This document shows, one piece after another, positions 7,582 through 16,820 of a stretch of DNA of 64,000 nt. Below the pieces are notes generated by a model that did not search any database, was not told the DNA's origin, and worked only from the letters and a program-made list of their open reading frames with translations. The stretch comes from an uncultured Ruminococcus sp. Its GTDB lineage: Bacteria > Bacillota > Clostridia > Lachnospirales > Lachnospiraceae. The stretch's first letter is position 1; every line of letters starts with the position of its first letter. The stretch is from the NCBI GenBank assembly GCA_904377845.1, contig CAJFGR010000005.1:1-64000 (forward strand), given 5' to 3'. A program made the translations under genes and the position numbers.

Positions 7582-8925
7582 TTACTCTGTCAGTCCCTCT
7601 GCTTTGATGACTTCAACTACGCTGTCGACGTATTTCTCGCAGATCTCGTCCGATGCCGCCTCTACCATAACGCGGATTACCGGCTCTGTGCCGCTCTCGC
7701 GTACAAGGATACGCCCGTCAGTCCCGAGTGCGTCTGCTGCTTTCCGGACTGCTTCTACGACTGCCGGATTTTCTCTTGCTGTTTTCTTATCTTTTACGCG
7801 GACGTTTTTCAGAACCTGGGGGAAGATCTTCACTTCATCAGCCAGCTTGCCCAGTGTCTGTTTCTTCTCCAGCATTACCTCCATGATCATCAGTGATGTA
7901 AGGATACCATCGCCTGTTCTTGCGTGCTTGCTGAAGATGATATGTCCGGACTGCTCGCCGCCGAGCACGAATCCGTTTTTCAGCATATTCTCGTATACAT
8001 ATTTATCGCCCACTGCGGTCTGCTCGTATTTCATGCCGATCTTGTCGCACGCTTTGTAAAGTCCCAGATTGGACATTACAGTCGTGACGATTGTATTTCC
8101 TTCAAGGCGTCCCTGCTCCATCAGGTATTTGCCGCACACATACATAATGCGGTCGCCGTCTACTACATTTCCGTTTTCGTCTACAGCGATACATCTGTCC
8201 GCATCTCCGTCATAGGCAAATCCCACATCCAGCTTCTTCTCTTTGACAAACTCCTGAAGAACATTGATATGTGTGGAACCGCAGTTTGTGTTGATGTTCG
8301 TTCCGTCAGGCTCGTTATTGATGACATATGTTTTTGCCCCAAGTGCATCGAAGACACTCTTGGCAATTGCAAATGAACTTCCGTTTGCACAGTCAAGCCC
8401 GATGCGCATATCCTTAAATGACCGTGTTGCAATGGAAATGAGGTGTCCGATGTAACGGTTTCTTCCTGCAGAATAATCGATTGTACGTCCGATATTTTCT
8501 TTGGTGGCAAGCGGGAGCTCTTCTGTCTCACCGTCGATATATGCCTCGATCTTCTCTTCCACTTCAGCTTCCATCTTGTGTCCTGCACTGTTGATAACCT
8601 TGATTCCGTTATCATAGAACGGATTATGGCTTGCGGAAATCATGATACCGCAGTCAAAATCCTCTGTTCTTACTACATAGGATACACTCGGTGTTGTCGT
8701 TACGTGAAGCAGATATGCGTCCGCACCGGATGCAGTAATTCCTGCTGCCAGAGCGTACTCGAACATATAGCTGCTTCTTCTCGTATCTTTTCCGATTACG
8801 ACTCTTGCCTTGTGATCCTGACCGAAATACCAGCCGAGATAACGGCCGACCTTAAATGCGTGTTCCACTGTCAGTACTACATTTGCTTCACCGCGGAAAC
8901 CGTCGGTGCCAAAATATTTTCCCAT
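7582..8925 (-). CDS. glmM: GlmM, phosphoglucosamine mutase
   Basis: A 447-residue enzyme converting glucosamine-6-phosphate to glucosamine-1-phosphate for UDP-GlcNAc synthesis. It opens with GKYFGTDGFRGEAN. The phosphoserine loop is ISASHNPFYDNG (about residues 98-109), the metal-binding loop is DGDADR (about 240-245), and the sugar-phosphate loop RESGTEPVIRVM is near the C-terminus. I place the start at the ATG at 8925 because AGAGGA lies 8 bases upstream; the 8-codon upstream extension would need a TTG inside the leader. It is transcribed from 9001-9029. Confidence 0.95.
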   Translation of the reverse strand: MGKYFGTDGFRGEANVVLTVEHAFKVGRYLGWYFGQDHKARVVIGKDTRRSSYMFEYALAAGITASGADAYLLHVTTTPSVSYVVRTEDFDCGIMISASHNPFYDNGIKVINSAGHKMEAEVEEKIEAYIDGETEELPLATKENIGRTIDYSAGRNRYIGHLISIATRSFKDMRIGLDCANGSSFAIAKSVFDALGAKTYVINNEPDGTNINTNCGSTHINVLQEFVKEKKLDVGFAYDGDADRCIAVDENGNVVDGDRIMYVCGKYLMEQGRLEGNTIVTTVMSNLGLYKACDKIGMKYEQTAVGDKYVYENMLKNGFVLGGEQSGHIIFSKHARTGDGILTSLMIMEVMLEKKQTLGKLADEVKIFPQVLKNVRVKDKKTARENPAVVEAVRKAADALGTDGRILVRESGTEPVIRVMVEAASDEICEKYVDSVVEVIKAEGLTE

Positions 8926-9000
8926 AATTACAGTCCTCTTAATCTTCAATTATATTTATGCCGGAAGACTGAATAAAATATCAGTTTCCGCCACGTTCTC

Positions 9001-9029
9001 ATTATATTACTATTACAAAATAGTTACAA
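9001..9029 (-). promoter_or_regulatory. Promoter of glmM
   Basis: On the minus strand TTGTAA (9024-9029), a 17-base spacer and TATAAT (9001-9006) lie about 75 bases upstream of the glmM start. Confidence 0.7.
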
Positions 9030-9068
9030 GTATTTCTTTTATGTTACATGAAACAGTTCAGCTCTCTC

Positions 9069-9097
9069 TTTACGCCGCGATATTTTTCGGTTATACT
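9069..9097 (+). promoter_or_regulatory. Promoter of the Cof-type phosphatase gene at 9131
   Basis: TTTACG (9069-9074), a 17-base spacer and TATACT (9092-9097) lie about 35 bases before the start codon, next to a GTTCAGC repeat arm (9054-9063). Confidence 0.5.
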
Positions 9098-9130
9098 TAA
9101 ATATACATTTTTCCACGGAGGCTATTTGCC

Positions 9131-9919
9131 ATGATCAGATTAATCGCGAGTGATCTGGACGGCACGCTGCTTCACAACGGAGCACAGGAGCTGTCGTCTT
9201 ACACAATAGATCTTATACACAGAATTACAGAGAAAGGAATCCATTTTGTTGCGGCAAGCGGACGCCAGTACGACAATGAGCGGCGGCTTTTTGCCGATAT
9301 CAAGGACGAGATATCCTATATCGCAGAGAACGGTTCGCTCTGCATTCATCAGGGAAAGGTCATCTCCCGGGGCATTATACCGGACGATCTGGCCTACCGG
9401 ATCATGAATGAGATCAAAAAGGAACCCGGCTACGAGATCGTTGCATCCCGCGAGGACACCTGTCTGATCGAGGACAATGATCCGGCCTTTGTCAACCATA
9501 TCGTAAATGTAATGCACAACACAACTGAGATTGTTGATGACATTACCAAAGTGAAAGGCCCGTTTCTCAAACTTGCCATTGCAAATATGCAGTCTCATGA
9601 TCTCGGTCCCTACCTGAAGCATCTTCAGGAAATGTTCTCACCGTCTGTCAAAGTCGTCACATCGGGAAATATCTGGATCGATTTCATCGTGCCGGGATAC
9701 AACAAAGGCACTGCTCTGCAGACAATGATGGACCTCTTTGATGTAAAGCCTGAAGAATGCATGGCTTTCGGCGACCAGTACAATGACGTAGAGATGCTGG
9801 AGCTTGCCGGATACGGCTATGCCATGTCAAATGCAGCCCCCGGCATTGCAGGACACGCCAGATATGTGACTGCCTCGGTAGAAGAAGTGCTGGAGGATGT
9901 GCTGGCCGGATTGGACTGA
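9131..9919 (+). CDS. Cof-type HAD-superfamily phosphatase
   Basis: A 262-residue HAD hydrolase of the Cof (IIB cap) subfamily. Such enzymes dephosphorylate sugar phosphates, nucleotides or cofactor precursors. Motif I is ASDLDGTLL (about residues 7-15) with nucleophile Asp, motif II is the Ser in VAASGRQ, motif III is a Lys near VPGYNKGTALQ, and motif IV is AFGDQYNDVEML. GGAGG lies 11 bases before ATG. It is a single gene with its own promoter. The substrate is unknown. Confidence 0.9.
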   Translation: MIRLIASDLDGTLLHNGAQELSSYTIDLIHRITEKGIHFVAASGRQYDNERRLFADIKDEISYIAENGSLCIHQGKVISRGIIPDDLAYRIMNEIKKEPGYEIVASREDTCLIEDNDPAFVNHIVNVMHNTTEIVDDITKVKGPFLKLAIANMQSHDLGPYLKHLQEMFSPSVKVVTSGNIWIDFIVPGYNKGTALQTMMDLFDVKPEECMAFGDQYNDVEMLELAGYGYAMSNAAPGIAGHARYVTASVEEVLEDVLAGLD

Positions 9920-10027
9920 CCCTGTTCATCCGGACTGATGCTCCGACACTTCCGTCTTGCCCGCTGCCGAGATAGAGTGCCTGAAAGATTGCCTGCATTG
10001 TCTTATTCATTCTCTTTTCCAATAGCC

Positions 10028-10777
10028 TTATGCTTCTTTGAGTTCGACGATCGCATACGGTTTCCCGTCCGCATCGCACAATTCCACCACTGTGCGTTCC
10101 TTTTCCACGGTCAGTTTCGGATAGATCATATCTCCGAGCACCGCGGACTTTTTATATTCTACCCGCAGCTGCCGCACCTGTATATCCCCCGGCACTATCT
10201 CCAGAGCCATCTGCACATACTGGCAGTTGTTTACGTGCTCGTTCGTATCAATATGGTACTTGCGCACCGGAAAAGGCGCTCCCGCTTCACATTGCTCCGG
10301 AAGTGTGATTTTACGGCCCTCGTAGGGCATATCCAGCGGCTCACACGTGCCGTACGGATCGATATGCTCCGCTGTCGGCCGGGACGGCCTGCCTTTTTCA
10401 AGATCCATAAACACCCAGATGGAATTAGCACGGGCAATCAGTTCTCCGGTCCCGTCTTTCATATAGAAGTTCCGGTTTCCGTAGAGTCCTTTGAACTCTG
10501 TGGCAAAAGTACCTGTTGTGGTCTTCTCACCCATTTTCGGATAGCGGTTCACGATAACCTGCCAGTAGGAGAGCACCCAGGCTTTTCTGTCATGTCTCAG
10601 CCTGTCCATGCCGAGACCGACCGCTTCTGAGTGAAACGTACTGCAGTCCTGAAAATAATTGATCAGGGCCGGAAGTGTCATTGTTCCCCTGTGGTCTATC
10701 TCGCTATAGCGCACTCTTCCGTCAAACTCATAACTTCCATTGCCGCTCTTTTCCTGAATCATCGTGCTCTCTGTCAT
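10028..10777 (-). CDS. Acyl-ACP thioesterase (FatA/FatB type)
   Basis: A 249-residue double-hotdog protein that hydrolyses acyl-ACP to free fatty acid. The first hotdog contains RVRYSEIDHRGTMTLPALINYFQDCS. The second contains the catalytic Asn/His motif HIDTNEHVNNCQYVQMAL (about residues 170-187). Such enzymes occur in many Clostridia and probably tune fatty-acid chain release. The start follows AAGGAG. The 108 bases between this gene and the convergent phosphatase gene hold nothing I can name. Confidence 0.88.
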   Translation of the reverse strand: MTESTMIQEKSGNGSYEFDGRVRYSEIDHRGTMTLPALINYFQDCSTFHSEAVGLGMDRLRHDRKAWVLSYWQVIVNRYPKMGEKTTTGTFATEFKGLYGNRNFYMKDGTGELIARANSIWVFMDLEKGRPSRPTAEHIDPYGTCEPLDMPYEGRKITLPEQCEAGAPFPVRKYHIDTNEHVNNCQYVQMALEIVPGDIQVRQLRVEYKKSAVLGDMIYPKLTVEKERTVVELCDADGKPYAIVELKEA

Positions 10778-10805
10778 CTTCCGTCACTCCTTATATACTT
10801 TTCTG

Positions 10806-11999
10806 TCATTTATCATCCGGGCTGCTCTGAGCCACATAATCAGACTCCACGGTTATAACGCATTCGTATCGGGGATTCACTTCTTTGATTTTCTCCATCA
10901 GCTGCAGGGAAAGATCACTTTTCTTTTTCTCATCATAATCGATGGGAACGACCATATCGAAGATCAGATTGGTCTGATGCTCCCCGTGCACCATCCTGAA
11001 ATCATGGATCGTACAGGCAGGATCAAGGTCATGCAGGAGCTGAACGGTCTTATCGCGTATCTTCAGCACCCGCTTATCTCTCATCTCCACCGGGTCCATA
11101 TGTATGACGAGGAAAATTCCCAGCTCTTTCGCCGCATCACGCTCAATCCTGTCAATAATCTCGTGGGACTGTTCGATATCCACATCGTTGGGCACCTCCG
11201 CATGGATGGACGCCATGCTGCGGCCCGGGCCATAGTTATGTACGATCAGATCATGAGTTCCTTCAATGCCGTCATATTTCTCCACAAAATGTTTGATTTT
11301 CTCATATACTTCCGGATCAATGGCCTGCCCGATCAGGGGCTCCAGCGTGTCCTTTGCAATGCCTACGCCGGCCCACATAACCACAAGTGCGACACCGACT
11401 CCCACTATTCCGTCGATATTAATGTCTGTGACCGCAAAGAAGATCAGGGACAGGATCGTAGCCGCCGTGGTGATTACATCTCCCATGGAATCGGTAAATA
11501 CCGCCATCATTACCTTAGAGTCGATCTTCTCTCCCAGTTTCCGGTTAAACAGTCCGAGCCACAGCTTTACCGCTATGGACAGGATCAGGATGACCACAGA
11601 GACAATCTGAAAATTCATCGTCTCCGGATGAAGGATCTTCCCGAAAGAATCTTTCAGGAACGTAAAGCCCACTTCAAGCACAAGAAATGATACGACAAGC
11701 GCGGCTATGTACTCAATCCTGCCGTGTCCGAAAGGATGATCCTTATCCGCAGGCTTCTCCGCCATTTTCACCCCGACAAAACTGATAATGGACGAGCCTG
11801 CGTCTGACAAGTTGTTAAATGCATCCGCAGTAACGGACACACTGTGCAGGATCAGTCCCACTGCAAATTTTACCGCAAATAAAAAAACATTGCAGAAGAT
11901 ACCCACAATGCTGGCCAGCACTCCATATGCGGTCCGCACGGATATCTTCTCCACGTCCTTATAGTCTTTTATAAAATGTCTGATTAAAAATTCTGTCAT
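10806..11999 (-). CDS. Cation diffusion facilitator (CDF) transporter
   Basis: A 397-residue divalent metal/proton antiporter. Membrane helices start at about residue 25. The metal-site motif of helix 2 is TADAFNNLSDAGSS, and the helix 2-3 loop has DKDHPFGHGRIEY. The C-terminal cytoplasmic domain is extended by about 80 residues beyond the usual ferredoxin-like fold and ends in KKSDLSLQLMEKIKEVNP. It follows spoIIR by 4 bases on the same strand. The metal cannot be decided from sequence (Zn, Fe or Mn are all possible). Confidence 0.88.
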   Translation of the reverse strand: MTEFLIRHFIKDYKDVEKISVRTAYGVLASIVGIFCNVFLFAVKFAVGLILHSVSVTADAFNNLSDAGSSIISFVGVKMAEKPADKDHPFGHGRIEYIAALVVSFLVLEVGFTFLKDSFGKILHPETMNFQIVSVVILILSIAVKLWLGLFNRKLGEKIDSKVMMAVFTDSMGDVITTAATILSLIFFAVTDINIDGIVGVGVALVVMWAGVGIAKDTLEPLIGQAIDPEVYEKIKHFVEKYDGIEGTHDLIVHNYGPGRSMASIHAEVPNDVDIEQSHEIIDRIERDAAKELGIFLVIHMDPVEMRDKRVLKIRDKTVQLLHDLDPACTIHDFRMVHGEHQTNLIFDMVVPIDYDEKKKSDLSLQLMEKIKEVNPRYECVITVESDYVAQSSPDDK

Positions 12000-12003
12000 A
12001 ACT

Positions 12004-12654
12004 CTATTTTTTCCAGAAAAACCAGCTGATCTTAAAATCCGTATCAGCCGTAATCCTGGAATACTCCTCTTCCGTCAAAACGTTTTTCAGTTGCTCTTTT
12101 CCCTCATCCGGCACGACTGCATTTACGGTATCCATAAAGCACAGTCCCGGATAGAGTACACACCACCAGTTGTGGCCTTTGGCCTCACCGATCTCAATCC
12201 GGAGCGCCTCGTAGTTTCCCGCCGGGAATGTCACATCCCCGTAGCTTTTATCGGGGAACCAGCAGGTCGTCACAGCCGCGCTCACCGGATAATCCGCCCC
12301 TTCCTGCGCTATAACACTGCGGCTTACATCCTCAATCCCGTCGATATGTTCCCGCACCCAGTCTTTTGCGGCATCGGCGCTTTCTTCCTCCGGCATATTT
12401 TCTTCCATATACCCGAGGACCGCGTCTCTCACCTGCAGTTTCAGCTCCTGATCTTCTTCACTGTCGCTGTTGGCAAGCACATGGAATCTCAGCACCTCCT
12501 GTGCCAGATGCATCTGAAGCGCCGTCTGTTCCGCTGCGTCAGCCCTTTGGCTCGCAGCTGATGTGACCAGCGCCGCCAGCACAACAGCCAGCACAAAGCA
12601 GATCTTCACCGCGTGTTTTTCAATCTTTCCGTAAATCTTCTCCGCTATATTCAT
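12004..12654 (-). CDS. spoIIR: Stage II sporulation protein R
   Basis: A 216-residue SpoIIR, the secreted forespore signal that activates the SpoIIGA protease and hence processing of pro-sigma-E. An N-terminal signal anchor (about residues 15-40) is followed by the family signature FHVLANSDSEEDQELKLQVRD and, near the end, WWCVLYPGLCF. I choose the ATG at 12654 because GGAGG lies 9 bases upstream; the ATG at 12663 abuts the GGAGG. The gene supports a sporulating host. Confidence 0.93.
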   Translation of the reverse strand: MNIAEKIYGKIEKHAVKICFVLAVVLAALVTSAASQRADAAEQTALQMHLAQEVLRFHVLANSDSEEDQELKLQVRDAVLGYMEENMPEEESADAAKDWVREHIDGIEDVSRSVIAQEGADYPVSAAVTTCWFPDKSYGDVTFPAGNYEALRIEIGEAKGHNWWCVLYPGLCFMDTVNAVVPDEGKEQLKNVLTEEEYSRITADTDFKISWFFWKK

Positions 12655-12684
12655 ATGTACCATCCTCCATCTCTCTGATATGGA

Positions 12685-12713
12685 GAGTATGGACAGATGC
12701 CCGGAAAATATAC
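12685..12713 (-). promoter_or_regulatory. Possible forespore (sigma-F/G type) promoter of spoIIR
   Basis: On the minus strand GTATA (12709-12713), a 17-base spacer and CATACTC (12685-12691) resemble the forespore sigma factor consensus, and spoIIR is a sigma-F gene in Bacillus. The match is short and is offered as a candidate only. Confidence 0.4.
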
Positions 12714-12729
12714 AGCGGTTTGTTAAAAA

Positions 12730-13401
12730 TTACCGGTGACGCAGAGTATCTACCACGGTATCCGCCTGATTGGCGATATGCCGGATCGTAATCTGTGTCG
12801 CTTTCTCTTTGTCATGTTCTTCTATGGCTTTCATAATCGCAGCGTGCTCTTCCAGAAGCTGGGGATGGCACTCTTTCTTCTTCAGGTACTCGATCCGGTA
12901 GCGGTACATCTGCTCTCTCAGATTATTCAAAAGCTGAATCAGCCGCTCATTCCCCGTAGCCGCAAAGATCACGTCATGAAACGCCTCATCTGCCTCCCCG
13001 ATCGCCGTAATGTCATCGCTGTCCAGTATCTCACGGAAATGTTCCGCCGCCGCATGGAGATCGTTCAGCTTGTCCTGGTCGATCCGTTCGCAGGCAAGCT
13101 GGACCGCCAGTTCTTCCAGCGCGCAGCGTACCTCCAGTACATCCCTCAGGTTCTTCTCGGTAATCTCCGCCACTTCTGCGCCTTTTCTGGGGATCATGAG
13201 CACCAGTCCCTCCAGTTCCAGCTTCCGGATGGCTTCTCTGATCGGAGTGCGGCTCACTCCAAGCTTATTGGCAAGCTGAATCTCCATCAGCCGCTCACCC
13301 GGCTTTAACTCTCCGCGAAGGATAGCCCGGCGCAGTGTATTGAACACCACGTCACGCAGCGGAAGATATTCGTTCATCTTAACTTCAAAATCAATCGGCA
13401 T
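12730..13401 (-). CDS. GntR-family transcriptional regulator (FadR/FCD subfamily)
   Basis: A 223-residue regulator. The winged helix-turn-helix at about residues 15-75 includes LRRAILRGELKPGERLMEIQLA and LGVSRTPIREAIRKLE. The C-terminal FCD effector domain spans about residues 85-215, with metal-binding positions near EADEAFHDVIF. It overlaps ispE by 11 bases at its start, so the two are probably cotranscribed. Ligand and targets are unknown. Nearby candidates for regulation include spoIIR and the CDF transporter downstream, but that is speculation. Confidence 0.9.
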   Translation of the reverse strand: MPIDFEVKMNEYLPLRDVVFNTLRRAILRGELKPGERLMEIQLANKLGVSRTPIREAIRKLELEGLVLMIPRKGAEVAEITEKNLRDVLEVRCALEELAVQLACERIDQDKLNDLHAAAEHFREILDSDDITAIGEADEAFHDVIFAATGNERLIQLLNNLREQMYRYRIEYLKKKECHPQLLEEHAAIMKAIEEHDKEKATQITIRHIANQADTVVDTLRHR

Positions 13402-14278
13402 CCTGATTCCTCCTCACACTATGTATACTGGTAACATAGACCTGTTTCGTCAATGCTTTTTCTCTTATGCGTTTCTGGGCCGTACGCGCCGCAGCTCTGC
13501 TCTCAAAAAGACCGAATACGGTAGGCCCGCTTCCGCTCATCATAGCCCCCAGCGCACCTGCGTCCGTCATCTCTTTCTTAATCTCATTGATCACCGGATG
13601 CATGGGGATAGTAACGTCTTCAAGCACATTTCCCATACAGGATGCAATCTGCCTGAGATTATGCTGCTCGAGCCCGTCGATAATGCCGTCGATGTCCGGA
13701 TGCTCCACGATCTCTTTTGAATCGAGAGCCTCATAGACCGTCTTTGTGGACACGCTGACCGGGGGTTTTGCGATCAGTACGGTACATTTCGGCATGGCGG
13801 GAAGTGTCCTTAACTCCTCGCCGATGCCTTCCGCCAGCACGGTTCCGCGCATAATGCAGTACGGAACGTCCGCTCCCAGCTTTACGCCTCTCTCCATAAG
13901 GCTCTTCCGGGAAAGGCCGAGACGGAACATCCGGTTCATGCCGAAGAGGACCGCCGCGGCGTTGGAGCTGCCGCCGGCCAGTCCCGCCGCCACGGGGATA
14001 TGCTTCTTCAGGGTAATCCTTACCCCTTCGCTGATGTGGAACTCCTCTTTCAGGAGTTCCGCCGCCTTATATGCGATATTGTCCCCGTTGACAGGCAGAA
14101 ACTTCAGGTTTGTCACCACCTCGATACCCGGCGTGTCTTTTTTCTCTATTTTTACTTCGTCATACAGATAAATCGACTGCATAATCATACGCACATCATG
14201 ATAGCCGTTTTCTCTTCTTCCAAGTACATCCAGTCCCAGATTGATCTTTGCAAGTGCCCTCAGTTCGATCTGATTCAT
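13391..14278 (-). CDS. ispE: IspE, 4-diphosphocytidyl-2-C-methyl-D-erythritol kinase
   Basis: A 295-residue GHMP kinase of the MEP isoprenoid pathway. It begins ALAKINLGLDVLGRRENGYHDV. The ATP-binding loop is PVAAGLAGGSSNAAAVL (about residues 91-107), and the C-terminal GHMP motif MMSGSGPTVFGLF is near 243-255. The length is normal. It is the first visible gene of a run continuing into the GntR gene. Confidence 0.95.
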   Translation of the reverse strand: MNQIELRALAKINLGLDVLGRRENGYHDVRMIMQSIYLYDEVKIEKKDTPGIEVVTNLKFLPVNGDNIAYKAAELLKEEFHISEGVRITLKKHIPVAAGLAGGSSNAAAVLFGMNRMFRLGLSRKSLMERGVKLGADVPYCIMRGTVLAEGIGEELRTLPAMPKCTVLIAKPPVSVSTKTVYEALDSKEIVEHPDIDGIIDGLEQHNLRQIASCMGNVLEDVTIPMHPVINEIKKEMTDAGALGAMMSGSGPTVFGLFESRAAARTAQKRIREKALTKQVYVTSIHSVRRNQDAD

Positions 14279-14328
14279 CCTGTGTCCTCCATACTAACGC
14301 TGTGTTTTGTATCTTGTATACATTATTC

Positions 14329-15888
14329 TTACAGTATACTTACATTTTCTTTAAAAATCAACAATTTATCCCCCTGTGAGATTTTTTCATCATTTAGACC
14401 ATTAATCTCTTTAATTCCGTCAATTGTTGTCATATATTTCTTTGCAAGGCTCCACAGATCTTCGCCGTTTTGCACAATATGGCCCACAATTCCCGGCTGT
14501 TCGGAGAGTGCATCCATATCGAGAGGTTCCATCCGTACATCTGTGATCGTCTCCGTCGGCAGGAGTTTCCGCAGAAATACGTCAAAGGACAGAATCGCCC
14601 TGACCTCTACAGCCTCGCTGCCCGCCAGCGTCACAGCAAGCTGCTCCACGTGATAGGCCAGACTGCTGCTCACCTGTTCCGGCATATCCAGATACTCAAT
14701 CAGCCAGGAGAAGGGAACCATACCCTGCCAGCTTCCGTAAGGCTCCGTGTCATCTCCCCGCAGGTAGAGAAACGTCAGGTGCAGGATACCTTCAATCCGT
14801 ATTCCCTCCGGGCTGTGCGTCTCGCTTTCCAGCTGAATACTACCCTGACTGTGCAGAATCTGCAGCACATCTTCCTTGAGTTCAGGCAGGGACAGGCGCT
14901 CGGTCACCTTACATTTTGACTGATTCTGCATCAGCAGCTCCTCAAGCACCGTCTCCCGGGTGTCAAACACACACTTCTGCTCAAGGGAATACATATCGCA
15001 CAGAATCTCTGTCTCCTCTTCTTCATATATATTCATCCTCAGGCCGAGCGTGGCTTCGATTCCAAGAACACGCATCTCGCCGTCTTCGTCCATTCTGATA
15101 TCGGACAGGGTATCCTCGAGGGTATGCTGAATATGGTAATACATATTTTCCGATACACCGTCACACAGAACGCGCCCCTCAAAAGGCACCGTCTGCTCAA
15201 TCCAGTCTGCTTTTTCCTCTGCTGACAGATACATACAGAATACAAGCATCTCACCCCGGAGCAGGACCTCGTCCTGCCCCATCCGGATATCCAGCTTTCT
15301 GACGCTGATGTCCGTAAGGAGCATCTGTCCGATGCTCTCCTTGGTTCCCGGCAGGGTTATCTCTTCTTTGATCCGGTATGTATCTTTCTTGGATACGGCC
15401 AGACGGAGCAGGTTCATATTCCTTGTCTTCCTGCAGACCGGCACATCGCTCTCCACATTTTCCGTGAGCTCCTCATCCCGTATCCGTTCCCGCCCGATCT
15501 CAACTTCTGCCATAACCCTTAAACTCAGCTTGCGCGAATGCACAACGGAAACAGTAAACTCCGTGCGCACATTTCTCAGGTAAAATGACTCGTTTCCGTC
15601 GCTCTCCGCATAGACCATCTCCTCAAAAGGCAGCTTCCCCTCCAGCACCGCCGGCCTTGGATCTCCGGATGAAGTCATATAAAGAATCGTAAAGTATACC
15701 CTGCCTGTAATCTTCACATAATTTTCCACCGGCCTGATATCCTCGGTCCTCAGTTCCGCTTTTCCCTGAATAATCCGGCCTATGTCTTCTTTCTGTTCCG
15801 GCACGTTGTAATCCTCATCCAGATAAAACTGGTCAAAGATACTCTTTCCCTCCTGTGTGTAATGAATCGGCTTCCTGATCAGCTCCAT
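14329..15888 (-). CDS. sipL: SipL-like SPOCS (DUF3794)/LysM spore morphogenesis protein
   Basis: A 519-residue protein with repeated SPOCS (DUF3794) modules over residues 1-460 and a C-terminal LysM domain (about 470-518, starting near HIVQNGEDLWSLAKKY). This architecture and length match clostridial SipL, which binds SpoIVA and directs coat assembly around the forespore. I start at the ATG at 15888: GAGGAGG lies 6 bases upstream, and the longer frame would initiate inside that site. The gene follows the lipoprotein gene by 11 bases, with a possible sigma-E-type promoter upstream of both. The role is inferred from architecture. Confidence 0.87.
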   Translation of the reverse strand: MELIRKPIHYTQEGKSIFDQFYLDEDYNVPEQKEDIGRIIQGKAELRTEDIRPVENYVKITGRVYFTILYMTSSGDPRPAVLEGKLPFEEMVYAESDGNESFYLRNVRTEFTVSVVHSRKLSLRVMAEVEIGRERIRDEELTENVESDVPVCRKTRNMNLLRLAVSKKDTYRIKEEITLPGTKESIGQMLLTDISVRKLDIRMGQDEVLLRGEMLVFCMYLSAEEKADWIEQTVPFEGRVLCDGVSENMYYHIQHTLEDTLSDIRMDEDGEMRVLGIEATLGLRMNIYEEEETEILCDMYSLEQKCVFDTRETVLEELLMQNQSKCKVTERLSLPELKEDVLQILHSQGSIQLESETHSPEGIRIEGILHLTFLYLRGDDTEPYGSWQGMVPFSWLIEYLDMPEQVSSSLAYHVEQLAVTLAGSEAVEVRAILSFDVFLRKLLPTETITDVRMEPLDMDALSEQPGIVGHIVQNGEDLWSLAKKYMTTIDGIKEINGLNDEKISQGDKLLIFKENVSIL

Positions 15889-15899
15889 ATCTCTCCTCC

Positions 15900-16319
15900 T
15901 CAATCAAATATGACTTCTTTATCAATATATTCCAGCTGCACAACCACATAGGGAAATGTGGCAATCTCTCTGATGTCCTCCCCCTTTTCCGGCCCCATAA
16001 GATTTGTATGAATACACACCGTATTCTCTGTCTCATATAACTCCCGCACCGCCACACTGTATCCGGTTGTGGGCTGCCCGCCGTAGCCTTCCGCAATGTA
16101 GAGCTGTCCCTGATCTGCATAGACCATCCGGAACGGATGCTCCTTTTCCTCCTCAATCATTGCACTCAGCTCCTCCGGTTCATCTTCCCTGTCTAACACA
16201 GTAAAATCAAGATCCCGCAGTTTCTGCTCCTCATCGTATCTGCTGACACAGCCGGCAGACAGACCGGCAATAAGGATCGGCAGGATCCAGATGATGCAGG
16301 ATGTTTTCAGCCGTTTCAT
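15900..16319 (-). CDS. PrcB-like lipoprotein
   Basis: A 139-residue predicted lipoprotein. A signal peptide with hydrophobic core IIWILPILIAG ends in lipobox LSAGC, followed by a charged linker and a small C-terminal domain containing GGQPTTGYSVAV and FPYVVVQLEY, typical of the PrcB/protease-inhibitor-like beta domain. The start at 16319 is chosen because AGGACAGGGAA lies just upstream. It is cotranscribed with sipL, so a role in sporulation or cell-envelope events is plausible. No partner protease is seen. Confidence 0.75.
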   Translation of the reverse strand: MKRLKTSCIIWILPILIAGLSAGCVSRYDEEQKLRDLDFTVLDREDEPEELSAMIEEEKEHPFRMVYADQGQLYIAEGYGGQPTTGYSVAVRELYETENTVCIHTNLMGPEKGEDIREIATFPYVVVQLEYIDKEVIFD

Positions 16320-16348
16320 TTCCCTGTCCTCGCGGCATTTTTCCATAT

Positions 16349-16376
16349 ATCATATGAAGCCGCCGCCTCAAATATG
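16349..16376 (-). promoter_or_regulatory. Possible sigma-E-type promoter of the lipoprotein-sipL operon
   Basis: On the minus strand CATATT (16371-16376), 14 bases and CATATGAT (16349-16356) resemble the mother-cell sigma-E consensus, about 30 bases before the start codon. TTGACA (16375-16380) overlaps the -35 region, so sigma-A use is not excluded. Confidence 0.45.
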
Positions 16377-16439
16377 TCAATTCGTATTTATCGAAGGGAT
16401 ACCGCTGATATAGAAAAGTATATTAATCGAATAAGAGAC

Positions 16440-16625
16440 GCAGAAAAAGAAGATACTGCAACACTATGCCGACCCGCTCTACCTCATCCCCTCGAATCCA
16501 TGTAACGCAATATCAAAATGCTCGCCCATTGGAACTCGCATTTTAATATCGCTAACATGGAGAACAAGGTGTATTCGGAACGCTCCATGTCGATGCATAG
16601 TTTATGCAGTATCTTCTTTTTCTGC
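16440..16625. repeat. 21-bp perfect inverted repeat flanking a short AT-rich segment
   Basis: Positions 16440-16460 and 16605-16625 are exact reverse complements (core AGAAAAAGAAGATACTGC). The similarity continues inward to ACTATGC on both sides. The 144-base interior has no convincing gene. The form resembles a small non-autonomous element or a remnant. Around it, 16377-16820 holds only short overlapping frames of low credibility. Confidence 0.6.
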
Positions 16626-16820
16626 TGGCGCATCCGGTCAGTACACATTTTCAGATGCAGCGCCATTCTTCAACAAGTACTCATACCAATCGGAAGTGGT
16701 CGGAACTTTGTCGATAAAGCCCCCCTTCAACTGGTTTTCTGTAAATTCTGTAATTGTCGGAGAGATGCTTCCAATTGGGAAAACGCAGAAAATCAAGCGG
16801 ATACAACCGATATGATGCAT

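Noticed and set aside
10764..11690. A 308-codon plus-strand open frame opposite the CDF transporter
   Set aside because: It is the antisense shadow of the transporter gene; the minus-strand protein has clear family motifs.
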